Assembly: GCA_947627365.1 (NCBI GenBank)
Contig: CANQVT010000001.1
Span: 1-64,000, forward strand
From: an uncultured Lachnospiraceae bacterium
GTDB lineage: Bacteria > Bacillota > Clostridia > Lachnospirales > Lachnospiraceae
Direction: 5' to 3'
Length of the DNA stretch: 64,000 nucleotides
Of the stretch, positions 54,792-63,130 are shown piece after piece. The position numbers and the translations under genes were made by a program. The first letter of the stretch is position 1. Each line of letters starts with the position of its first letter. The notes beneath the pieces are model-generated. The model had not been told where the DNA came from. It saw only the letters and a list, made by a program, of their open reading frames with translations, and ran no database searches.

Positions 54792-56243
54792 TTACTCAGC
54801 CGCCGCCTCAGTTTCCGCAGCAGTCGTCTCTGCCTCGGTCTCTACCGGCATCACATCCGAATCGCCGTTCGCGTAATCCAGATAACCCTGCCACAGGTTT
54901 CTCACAGCCTCAGCCGCCGCTGCAGGAGGATTGTCCGCGTTCACGTTCCACAGGAACTGCTCGCCGTAGGACAGACCCGGGATCATGTCATGGTAGGTGG
55001 TGAAGCCGTTGCTGCAGAGGATCTCGATCGTCTCGTCCACGGACTCCATGTCACGGAAGGTGTCATAGTAGCCGCTGAGTCTGTCGTTGTAATCCTCGTA
55101 GCCCGGCACCAGATCGGTGTAAGCGTCAAGCGCGAACGCGATCTTCCATGCCTTCTCCTCGTCGTAGCACGCCGGGATCGCATAGATGTTGTCGGTGTAA
55201 ACGTTTGTGTAGTAATCCGCGCTCGGTCCGATCGGGAAGCAGACGAAACCGAAGTCGTCTTCCATATCCTTCAGCTCGTTCGCCGCAAGGTAAGCCTGGC
55301 CAACCATGAACGCCGCGTCGCCAGCCGGGAAGGAGGTCTTCCACCAATCCCACTCAGCGCCTTCCGGCTTGTAGTTGTACTTCGCCATCATGTCAAGCGC
55401 CCAGTTCAGAGCCGTCAGAGTCTCCTCGGACTCGGTCTTGTTCACATACTTGCCGTCTTCCATGCCGATGAACTCACCATTGTTGGACCACACGGCCTCA
55501 TTCTTCATCTCGGACTCATCCGATACCATCGCCCAGCGGTCGATCACGCCGTCGTTGTCCGTATCCGCATTGATCTGCTCGCAGACCTCCTCAAACTTAT
55601 CCCAGGTCCACTCGCCGTCTCTCTGCCACTGGTAGATGTCGTCCGGGTTGATGCCGGCCTCCTCGACCAGTCTCTTGTTGAAATACATGCCTCCGCGCGG
55701 CTCAGGGATCGCCGGGCTGCAGCCGTAGATCGCGTCGCCCTTCGTGCAGAGCTCATGCACGCCGTTTCTCGTCCACTTCTCCTCCGAGAAGTCCAGGCAG
55801 TCCAGAGTAGACAGGTCATACATCAGGCCGCTCGCCATAGCGGAAACGAACTCCGGGCCGGATCTCAGGATCCATACGTAGTTCTCATCATCGCCGCCCG
55901 ACGTCACGTAGTTGAGGTAATCCTCCGGCGTGGAACCCCAGTCGCTGATCGCGATCTGCTTGATGCTGAAGTTGTAGGTCTCCTGCACCCAGTCGATGTA
56001 GTCCAGACGCGCCTCGCCGTAGTCGTCCGTCGCCTCCGGCTCCTCGCCTGTGCTCCACCAGTCGCGGATCACGATCTCCATGCCGCCGAGATCATAGACG
56101 TTGCCGTCCTCGTCGGTGAGCGCCACATAGCCGTCATCACCGGCGCCTTCGTCTGCCATCGAGACAGTGCCGCCCATCATGCTTGCCGCCACCGCTGCGG
56201 CCATGGAAGCCGTCAATACTCTGTTTAAGGTTTTTCTTTTCAT
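54792..56243 (-). CDS. Sugar ABC transporter substrate-binding protein
   Basis: The 483-residue family 1 binding protein has GMEIVIRDWW at the start of the fold, PEPRGGMYFNKRLVEEAGI and FPAGDAAFMVGQ. The signal peptide (about 1-30) ends VSMADEG and has no cysteine, so it is not a lipoprotein by sequence. A Glu/Ala/Thr-rich tail ends the protein. ATG follows AAAGGAGGATG. With permeases at 56295 and 57295 it forms one importer; no ATPase is in the window, so a shared MsmK-type ATPase is likely. Oligosaccharides from xylan or glucan are the probable ligand. Confidence 0.9.
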   Translation of the reverse strand: MKRKTLNRVLTASMAAAVAASMMGGTVSMADEGAGDDGYVALTDEDGNVYDLGGMEIVIRDWWSTGEEPEATDDYGEARLDYIDWVQETYNFSIKQIAISDWGSTPEDYLNYVTSGGDDENYVWILRSGPEFVSAMASGLMYDLSTLDCLDFSEEKWTRNGVHELCTKGDAIYGCSPAIPEPRGGMYFNKRLVEEAGINPDDIYQWQRDGEWTWDKFEEVCEQINADTDNDGVIDRWAMVSDESEMKNEAVWSNNGEFIGMEDGKYVNKTESEETLTALNWALDMMAKYNYKPEGAEWDWWKTSFPAGDAAFMVGQAYLAANELKDMEDDFGFVCFPIGPSADYYTNVYTDNIYAIPACYDEEKAWKIAFALDAYTDLVPGYEDYNDRLSGYYDTFRDMESVDETIEILCSNGFTTYHDMIPGLSYGEQFLWNVNADNPPAAAAEAVRNLWQGYLDYANGDSDVMPVETEAETTAAETEAAAE

Positions 56244-56266
56244 GTTTCATCCTCCTTTTAAAATGT

Positions 56267-56289
56267 ATATATAACACGGTGTTATATAT
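56267..56289. promoter_or_regulatory. Perfect 23-bp palindrome before the binding-protein gene
   Basis: ATATATAACAC and GTGTTATATAT flank a single central G. It lies between the permease stop and the binding-protein ribosome binding site. It may be an mRNA hairpin that stabilises or separates the binding-protein message, or a repressor operator. Confidence 0.8.
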
Positions 56290-56294
56290 CAAAT

Positions 56295-57302
56295 TCACAT
56301 TTTAATTCCTGAACTGCTGATGCTCTCCACGAAGCCCTTCTGCGCGAAGAGGTACAGGATCAGCAGCGGTATGATCACCATCAGCGTGCCGGTCGATACG
56401 ATACAGTTCGTGTAGCCCACCGAGGCGCCGCCCGGTATCTTTAAGGTGTTCACGACCCAGGCGTCCATCCGGTCCGCCACGACCGCGAGCTCCTTGGCGA
56501 GCAGGCTGATGTTGCCCAGGAACATCTTGGAATAGAAATTGTCCGTCCACTGCCACACGAAAGAGAACAGGAAGCAGGACGTCAGGATCGGCTTCGCGTC
56601 CGGAAGCATGATGCGCACGAAGGTCTTCAGCGTGCCGCAGCCGTCCACGTAGGCCGCCTCCTCAAGCTCCTTCGGGATGTTCCGGAAGAACTGCCGTATC
56701 ATGTAGATATACAGGCCGCTCTTCAAGCCCATGCAGCCCGCGCTCATCAGATAGTACGGAAGCACCGAACCGCGAAGGTTGACGGCCTCTCCCGTCAGCG
56801 CCTTGAAGATCCCGAAGATATCAAAGTAACGGAAATGCAGGTGCAGCGACGTGGAGATCGTCTGCGGCGGGATCACGATCACAAGGATGACGCAGGCAAA
56901 CCAGAAGTTCTTGAACGGGAAATTGAACCGCGCGAAGCCGTAGCCCACCAGCGTGCTCACCGCGATCTGCAGCAGCGCGATCGTCAGCGAAACAAGGATC
57001 GTATTGACAAGCGACTTCCCGTAGCTCATAAACTGCGCCGTCAGCTGATAGTTCGCCGTCGTAAAGTGCTCCGGGATGGAGATGACCATCGGATTGTACA
57101 GATCGCGCTCCTCCATGAAGCTCACAGAGATCTTCATCAGGATCGGCTGCAGGATCAGAAAGCACATCCCGAACAGAAGCACCGCGCGGGCGATCTTAAA
57201 CGCAATATCGGATATCGTCCTCTTTAAAAGGTAGCCCCCGGACAGCTTATTTCGTTCCCAGAAGCCTTTCTTCGCCGGCTTCGCTGCCTTGCCTTTAGTC
57301 AT
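56295..57302 (-). CDS. Carbohydrate ABC permease, LplC type
   Basis: The 335-residue membrane protein has six segments and the MalG-family coupling loop ELEEAAYVDGCGTLKTFVRIMLPDAKP. A basic N-tail (TKGKAAKPAKKGFWERNK) precedes the first helix. It overlaps the partner permease gene by 8 bases. Confidence 0.94.
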   Translation of the reverse strand: MTKGKAAKPAKKGFWERNKLSGGYLLKRTISDIAFKIARAVLLFGMCFLILQPILMKISVSFMEERDLYNPMVISIPEHFTTANYQLTAQFMSYGKSLVNTILVSLTIALLQIAVSTLVGYGFARFNFPFKNFWFACVILVIVIPPQTISTSLHLHFRYFDIFGIFKALTGEAVNLRGSVLPYYLMSAGCMGLKSGLYIYMIRQFFRNIPKELEEAAYVDGCGTLKTFVRIMLPDAKPILTSCFLFSFVWQWTDNFYSKMFLGNISLLAKELAVVADRMDAWVVNTLKIPGGASVGYTNCIVSTGTLMVIIPLLILYLFAQKGFVESISSSGIKM

Positions 57303-58200
57303 AATAGTATACCCCCTTCGAGATGATCAGCGAGGTGATGCCTATGATGGCGAGTATCACTACAAAGTAGACCCAGGACATCGCCGAGGCAAAGCCGTAA
57401 TTGATGTAGGCGATCATCTGCTCGCTGATCTTCTCGATCAGCTCATTGTCAGACCGCATACAGAAATCCACGATCGTGTAGACCCAGTTCACCAGGAACA
57501 GCGGGCTCACCATCGGGAAGGTGATCTTCCAGAAGCTCTCCCACGCCGTACAGCCCTCGATGGACGCCGCCTCGTACATGCTGTCGGAGATCGTCTGCAG
57601 CCCGGAGAGGAAGATGATGATCTGGATGCCCGAAGCGATCGCGACGTCGTAGATGCCGTCCACGATATCAAACACGACCTCGAAGGCCCGGACGCCCACG
57701 CCCGAGGTCATCAGGATCGTCTGCAGGGTATCGCTCACGCTCGACACATTGGTCGTCTCCTCCACCATGCTCTGCACGCTCGCGAGCAGCGCGTTGTCCG
57801 TCTCCACGCCGAGGATCACGCCCGACGAGAGGATCACGGGAAGAAAGAAGATCGCGCGCACCAGCGCCCTGCCCTTGAATTTCTGGTTGAGGATCAGCGC
57901 CACGAAGAAGCTGAACACCATGATCGCAACGGCGTTGATGCACATCCTCGAGATCTCCTCCACCAGCAGCCGGTTGAACTCGGTGTCGACCGTGAAGGCC
58001 TGTATGTAATTGTCCAGACCGATATAGGAATTCGTGATACCCTGCGGGCTCACCTGCACATTGCAGAAGCTCATGTAGAGCGACTGGCACAGTGGAACCA
58101 CCATAAAGGCCAGAAAGCCTATGATAAACGGCGAGATAAACAGGTATCCCGATATCGCCTTTCTCCTCTCAAGCCCTGCGTATTTTTTGCGCTTCTTCAT
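57295..58200 (-). CDS. Carbohydrate ABC permease, UgpA/MalF type
   Basis: The 301-residue permease has KAISGYLFISPFIIGFLAF at the first helix and the coupling loop MYEAASIEGCTAWESFWKITFPMVSP. A periplasm-facing insert at about 130-190 is longer than usual. ATG 58200 follows AAGGAT; a TTG two codons upstream is less likely. It is the heterodimer partner of the permease at 56295. Confidence 0.94.
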   Translation of the reverse strand: MKKRKKYAGLERRKAISGYLFISPFIIGFLAFMVVPLCQSLYMSFCNVQVSPQGITNSYIGLDNYIQAFTVDTEFNRLLVEEISRMCINAVAIMVFSFFVALILNQKFKGRALVRAIFFLPVILSSGVILGVETDNALLASVQSMVEETTNVSSVSDTLQTILMTSGVGVRAFEVVFDIVDGIYDVAIASGIQIIIFLSGLQTISDSMYEAASIEGCTAWESFWKITFPMVSPLFLVNWVYTIVDFCMRSDNELIEKISEQMIAYINYGFASAMSWVYFVVILAIIGITSLIISKGVYYYD

Positions 58201-58267
58201 AGTCAAGATCCTTTCTCTTCGAACATCTGAATGCCGCTGTCCACTCTGTGGCCCGCGGCCGGAACCG

Positions 58268-60829
58268 TCATCTCACGACCAGATAGTCCCTCGCCGGAAG
58301 CGTCTCTCCGTCCGGCGTCTTTGCCTCGTCGTAGCCATAGTTCACGTACACCTTCGTCCCGTCCTCGTACTCCGTGCAGGAGAGCGTCTCCGAAAGCTTC
58401 TCGTGTCCGGTCATCTTCTGGCTGAAGGTGTGGCCGAGCTCGCTGTCGTAGCGCTTGTAGATCTCCATCAGACGGTCGTGCCAGGTATCGTACTCCGCTC
58501 CGAAATATTCCGTATAGAGCGTGTTCTGCAGGGTAAACGCGGACTCATCCATCAGGGTGAACGCAAGCCCCGCGCCGTACTCGGCTGACAGAAGCAGCTC
58601 CTCCTCTTCATTCTGCGTCAGGTTCAGCGGCTCGCCGGTGTAATCCACATAGCCGTGCAGCGCCATCTGGTAGACGGGAACGTAGGCGTCGAGGATCGTG
58701 TAGTCCGAGCCGCGCAGGTTCATGTTCGTCACGATGTCGCTGTGCGCCACGGCGTAATTGTTGCCCATGTTGATCATGATCTTTTTGCCGCCGTCCCGGA
58801 TCTCCGCCATCTGCTCTACCTGAGCGTTGAGCTCACTCTGCCTGGACACGGGAGTCTTTTTATTGAAATCGGAACTCAGGTCGACGCCGATGTCCTCGAA
58901 GGAGACGTTCGCGCCATATTTGTCCGCCGCGCTCACAAGCTTGTCGACCATCTTCGGGATCAGCGAAGCCTTGAGCAGATAATGCGGCTCCTGTCCTTCC
59001 CTGTCCGCGTATGTAACCGTGCTGTACGGATGGATCTCCGCCACCTTCTTGCTCGCGAGCCGCGCCGCCTGCGTGAAGGTGAGGAAACCGTCGAGAATGC
59101 CGCTGTCGTACGCGTAATTGGTGATTCCGTTCAGGTACAGATCCACGCCGTTCTCCTTCGCGAAGGAGGCGAGCTCCTTCAGATCCTTCTTTCCGCCCAG
59201 ATCCGATATGACCTTCACCTTGTTCAGGATCTTCTGCTGCACGCCGCCGTTGAACCAGCCGGACAGCTTCACGCTCATATTCCCGACGCCTTCCTCCAGA
59301 AGATCGCCGATGATGTCTTTCGCCTCGTCGAAGGTGGTGAGCGGCAGCGGCCTCGATACCGGGACGCCCGCGACCTGTCTCACCTTATCCACGGCGCCGA
59401 CGATCTCGACCACCGTCGGGGTCTGCGCGTCGTCCTTCTCCGCGAAGAGCTCTCCGAACTCGCTCTGCAGATAGCTCCGGTAGGTCGCGGCCATATCCGC
59501 GTAGCTGTCGGATTCGAGGAAATAATAGCTCAGCACGAGCGGCTCCTGCGGGAGCGCGTCCTCGTACATGTAGATCTTGCTTTCATAGCGGTCGCCCATC
59601 TCGTACACCTCTCTGTGGAGCATGGTATACTGGGCCGACACCGAGTTGTAGCTGGTGGTCTTTCCGCTGATGTCCGCGTTGATGCCCGCGTAGGGCGCGC
59701 CGTCCTCAAGCACACAGAGAAAGGAGGAACCCTCGTGCGCAATTCCAAACGCGTTGAAGTAGGTGTTCGTCTCATGCACGACCGCGTCTCTGTACTGCGC
59801 GTAATCCCAGCCGTACAGATTTGCGTAGTAGCTGTTCTGCGCCACCTTTCCGTTGTTGAAATTGATGAGCGCGCCGCCGCCCTCGGGCACCAGCATATAG
59901 CCCTCGTCTTCCGTGCTTCCGGCACCGAAGTAGGGAAGAACGGTCAGATAGTAGATCGGGTAGCTCTCGCGGTACTCGATCTCCTCCATCGGAACCTCTA
60001 CCGTCAGCTTATTGCCATCCAGACGGTAGACGACGTTTACGTTGAATACGGGAAGCTCGGAGGCTTCGCCCTCCTCCGATTCACCCATGTCCGCGAGGTA
60101 ATCCTCGTAGGTATAACCCGCCTTTTCAAACTCCTCGGCGATCATGCGCTTTACGTTGTCGCTCGCCTTATCCCTCAGGACGTACAGGGGTTCGTCCGCA
60201 AGCCCCGGATACAACTCAAGCAGCTCTTCCTTGTTGTCCCTCCTGCCGAGATTGTTGATGTCGTACTTCTTATAATAGCCCCGTACCTTTTTGGCCTTAC
60301 TCGAGTCCATGTTGGCGGTCAGCTCATCCATCCGCTCCACGGACAGGGTCGTCGGGATCACAAAGGTCTCCTCGAATTTGCCGATCGAGTAGTATACTTT
60401 TATATAGTCCTCACCCTGCTCGATCTCGTAGGTGCCCGCGTCGATGCTGTAGTCAAAATTGTTGAACAGGGTATCCACGCCGTCCGTCGTGCTGTAGGTG
60501 AGCAGCAGCGTAGATTTCAGCTGAGATTTGTCCAGCTTGAGCGCCAGCGGATCCTTGTCTGCCTCCGGCGGATTGGAGTACCACACCTTGTCATTCTTCT
60601 TATCCGTCACAGTGAACTGCGTGGTGTCCGGATCCATCTCAAAGAGAAGGTCGTCGTTCTCCAGAACGGCCGTCTTCACATCGCCCGAATAGGTCTTTGT
60701 CTCGATCACCTGCGGCTCTTCCTCCGCCGGCTTGTAAAACTTCATAACCAGTGCGACTGCAAGGATGAGCGCCAGAACGATGACCGGCCCCGCCATTTTT
60801 TTGATTATCTTTCCTATCGAAGACTTCAT
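58268..60829 (-). CDS. Membrane-anchored DUF5696 protein
   Basis: The 853-residue protein has one N-terminal membrane helix (about 13-30) and a large outside part. The pattern (GAGSTEDEGYMLVPEGGGALINFNNGK, then a barrel-like half with VKLSGWFNGGVQQKILNKV and GANVSFEDIGVDLSSDFNKK) fits DUF5696, a family that resembles glycoside hydrolases but lacks a proven activity. ATG follows GGAGAGACAGGAT. It sits upstream of the sugar permeases and downstream of YIP1 and NHL genes, so a role at the surface in sugar capture or cleavage is inferred. Confidence 0.8.
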   Translation of the reverse strand: MKSSIGKIIKKMAGPVIVLALILAVALVMKFYKPAEEEPQVIETKTYSGDVKTAVLENDDLLFEMDPDTTQFTVTDKKNDKVWYSNPPEADKDPLALKLDKSQLKSTLLLTYSTTDGVDTLFNNFDYSIDAGTYEIEQGEDYIKVYYSIGKFEETFVIPTTLSVERMDELTANMDSSKAKKVRGYYKKYDINNLGRRDNKEELLELYPGLADEPLYVLRDKASDNVKRMIAEEFEKAGYTYEDYLADMGESEEGEASELPVFNVNVVYRLDGNKLTVEVPMEEIEYRESYPIYYLTVLPYFGAGSTEDEGYMLVPEGGGALINFNNGKVAQNSYYANLYGWDYAQYRDAVVHETNTYFNAFGIAHEGSSFLCVLEDGAPYAGINADISGKTTSYNSVSAQYTMLHREVYEMGDRYESKIYMYEDALPQEPLVLSYYFLESDSYADMAATYRSYLQSEFGELFAEKDDAQTPTVVEIVGAVDKVRQVAGVPVSRPLPLTTFDEAKDIIGDLLEEGVGNMSVKLSGWFNGGVQQKILNKVKVISDLGGKKDLKELASFAKENGVDLYLNGITNYAYDSGILDGFLTFTQAARLASKKVAEIHPYSTVTYADREGQEPHYLLKASLIPKMVDKLVSAADKYGANVSFEDIGVDLSSDFNKKTPVSRQSELNAQVEQMAEIRDGGKKIMINMGNNYAVAHSDIVTNMNLRGSDYTILDAYVPVYQMALHGYVDYTGEPLNLTQNEEEELLLSAEYGAGLAFTLMDESAFTLQNTLYTEYFGAEYDTWHDRLMEIYKRYDSELGHTFSQKMTGHEKLSETLSCTEYEDGTKVYVNYGYDEAKTPDGETLPARDYLVVR

Positions 60830-60913
60830 ATCCTGTCTCTCCTAACTATCCAGCCTCTTCGCTGTCCCTAATCTGTACATGCCCACGGATCGCGCTTTGC
60901 TTCCGCACCGGCA

Positions 60914-61570
60914 TCATATCCGGAATAGAATCTCCTTGCCGATCGAGATAAAGTACGCCACGCCCTGGCTGATCATGCTGAAGAACAGCAGGAGGATGAA
61001 GATCATCACAAGCATACCGAACCCGGTCGCAATGACGGCCACGATCGTCTGACTCATCTTGTACTCGTGGATCTGCGACATGGCGACCAGGATCAGCGCC
61101 GCCGCCCACACAAGCGAGAGCGCGCTTAAGACCACGTAGAACTCCGCCTCGTCCACCGTCACAAAATGGCTGAAGATGATCAGCGGGAACTGGATCAGCG
61201 GATATGGGGTCATCCCGTAGCAGGTCGCCATGTACACCTGCGAAAGCCTTCCCTTTCCGTCAAACAGCGTAGTCAGTCCCCAGTTACAGATGGTCCACAG
61301 CCCGAGCGGAAACACAACGCTCGCGATATACAGGAAAATATTGATCTCCGGCCAGTACACCCTTATGAAGATGAAGCTCGTAAACTGAAGCTTCAGGATC
61401 CGCGCCAGCAGCGTGAGGATCAGGATCGTATTCGCGGCCGCGATGCTTCCCCGCTTCTCGTGCGTCAGATCCCAGAAACCGTCAAACGGATGGGTGATGC
61501 AGTAGAGCGAAAACTTCAGGGAGCTTATGTAATTTTGAAATTTTTCTTTTCTTTTCGCTGAAGCTGTCAT
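60914..61570 (-). CDS. YIP1 family membrane protein
   Basis: The 218-residue protein has five hydrophobic segments and YIP1-domain features: FSLYCITHPFDGFWDLTHEKRGS, GLWTICNWGLTTLFDGKG and MTPYPLIQFPL. Bacterial YIP1 proteins have no known function. ATG 61570 overlaps the NHL gene stop as ATGA and follows GGAGG, so the two are coupled. Confidence 0.85.
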   Translation of the reverse strand: MTASAKRKEKFQNYISSLKFSLYCITHPFDGFWDLTHEKRGSIAAANTILILTLLARILKLQFTSFIFIRVYWPEINIFLYIASVVFPLGLWTICNWGLTTLFDGKGRLSQVYMATCYGMTPYPLIQFPLIIFSHFVTVDEAEFYVVLSALSLVWAAALILVAMSQIHEYKMSQTIVAVIATGFGMLVMIFILLLFFSMISQGVAYFISIGKEILFRI

Positions 61571-63114
61571 TGCTGCCTCCCATCTCCTGCTTCGGGATTT
61601 CCGATCATTCCTGGCTTAAAGATGTCCGCCCGGTCGATCTCCTGTTTGGTCTTACGGATCCTGCCGACCAGAAGCGGCACAGTAAGCAGAAGCAAGACGA
61701 TCACTATGATCGGAACAATGTGATCCTCAACCCACTCTTTCCGGTACTGCTTGTATGCCTTGGAATAATTGTCCTCGTCGTATTTCAGCCGGAAATAATC
61801 CATCGCCTCATGATATTTCTTCTGCCTCAGAAGCGAACGGCCGATGCCGATATATGCCATGTCGTAGTTGCCGTTTAAGTCCATGACCGACTGCCAGCTC
61901 TCTCCCGACTCCTCGTAGAAGCCGTCCTGGAACTGCTCGATCGCGTCAAAGATCAGACTGCCGTACTCGGTAGGCGTGAACAGCGTGATGCTGCAGTCCA
62001 GCGCGTCAAGCACCAGCAGATCGTGCCCCATATGCTCGATAGCCGCGGGCTGCTTGAAGTATCCGTTCATGCTTCCGTTGCCGCCGAAGCAGTACAGCAT
62101 CCTGCCCTGGTCGTCATACGCGAAAAGTCTGCCGCGCATCCGGTCAAGGCCGATATACACGTCGTTGTCCATCGCCGTGATATCTGTGAAAAGCGAAGGT
62201 CCCGAGTAGCCGCCGCCCGACCCGATATACAGATCGCCCGCCACCGGCCATTCGCCGTTGCGCACGAGGATATCGCTCCCGAGCATATTCAGCCTGCGGA
62301 TCGGCGTCGCCGAGCCTGCGTCGACCTCCTCCTCGCTCACGTTCGAGGTGCAGGCGTAGATGAAGCCCTCGTAATCCATATAGATATTGTCGTACTCCGT
62401 GGGGACGAAGTTCTCCATCTTCGCCCTCTGCTCCTGTGTCGCCAGGCGCTTCCAGATATAGTCGATCCAGTCGTAGGTGACGGGCGTCGCGCCGATGTAG
62501 CCGGCAAACGTGCCGTCGTTCTCGTATTTGAGCAGGCCCTTGTTGACGTTGGTCGCGATGCAGTAGACCCTGCCCGCCGTATCGACCGCAAGCTTCGTCG
62601 GGATAAAGCTGATCGACTGATCGAAGGTCACGTCGTCCGGCTTCGTGAATTCCATGATATAGTTGGCGTCCATGTCCAGCTTCACCACACGGTTGTTGTT
62701 CATATCCGCCACATACATACAGCCGTCCTCGCCGATCGCCACATCCGTCGGGGAGTTGAAGGACTTCACGTCCGTATCGCCCTGGATGCTGTCGATCTGG
62801 CGCACAAGCCTGATCGTATCTGTATCGTCTCTCTCAAACTCGAGGATGCGGTTGTTGCCCGTGTCGCACACATAGATGTATTTTCCCGACACAAACATCC
62901 CCTGCGGCGAGCTCAGCTTCACGTCCAGACCGAGCTCCTCCGACGTAAGCACATCTACCGTCTCGTAGGCGTCCGGCGAATACTGTACGTCGCCCCAGTA
63001 ATCATAGCAGTAGGTATATCCCTTCTCCGCATGAGCCGTCATTCCCATCGCGCCAAGCGCGAACACCGCCGCGCCGAGCACCGGCCCTAAGACCTTTTTC
63101 GTCCTTCTTCTCAT
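61567..63114 (-). CDS. NHL-repeat protein with C-terminal membrane anchor
   Basis: The 515-residue protein has a signal peptide (about 1-29), six or so NHL/beta-propeller blades (such as SPQGMFVSGKYIYVCDTGNNRILEF and SPTDVAIGEDGCMYVADMNNNRVVKL), a TPR-like pair around AYIGIGRSLLRQKKYHEAMDYF, one membrane helix near 460-480 and a short cytoplasmic tail. The propeller is thus displayed outside. ATG 63114 follows GAGGTG; a TTG at 63129 is possible. It lies 16 bases after a sugar permease gene. Confidence 0.83.
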   Translation of the reverse strand: MRRRTKKVLGPVLGAAVFALGAMGMTAHAEKGYTYCYDYWGDVQYSPDAYETVDVLTSEELGLDVKLSSPQGMFVSGKYIYVCDTGNNRILEFERDDTDTIRLVRQIDSIQGDTDVKSFNSPTDVAIGEDGCMYVADMNNNRVVKLDMDANYIMEFTKPDDVTFDQSISFIPTKLAVDTAGRVYCIATNVNKGLLKYENDGTFAGYIGATPVTYDWIDYIWKRLATQEQRAKMENFVPTEYDNIYMDYEGFIYACTSNVSEEEVDAGSATPIRRLNMLGSDILVRNGEWPVAGDLYIGSGGGYSGPSLFTDITAMDNDVYIGLDRMRGRLFAYDDQGRMLYCFGGNGSMNGYFKQPAAIEHMGHDLLVLDALDCSITLFTPTEYGSLIFDAIEQFQDGFYEESGESWQSVMDLNGNYDMAYIGIGRSLLRQKKYHEAMDYFRLKYDEDNYSKAYKQYRKEWVEDHIVPIIVIVLLLLTVPLLVGRIRKTKQEIDRADIFKPGMIGNPEAGDGRQQ

Positions 63115-63130
63115 ATGACACCTCGCCAAA

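Noticed and set aside
58655-60871. 738-codon plus-strand frame opposite the DUF5696 gene
   Set aside because: Same reason: complementary frame of a real gene, no start signal and no recognisable motif.
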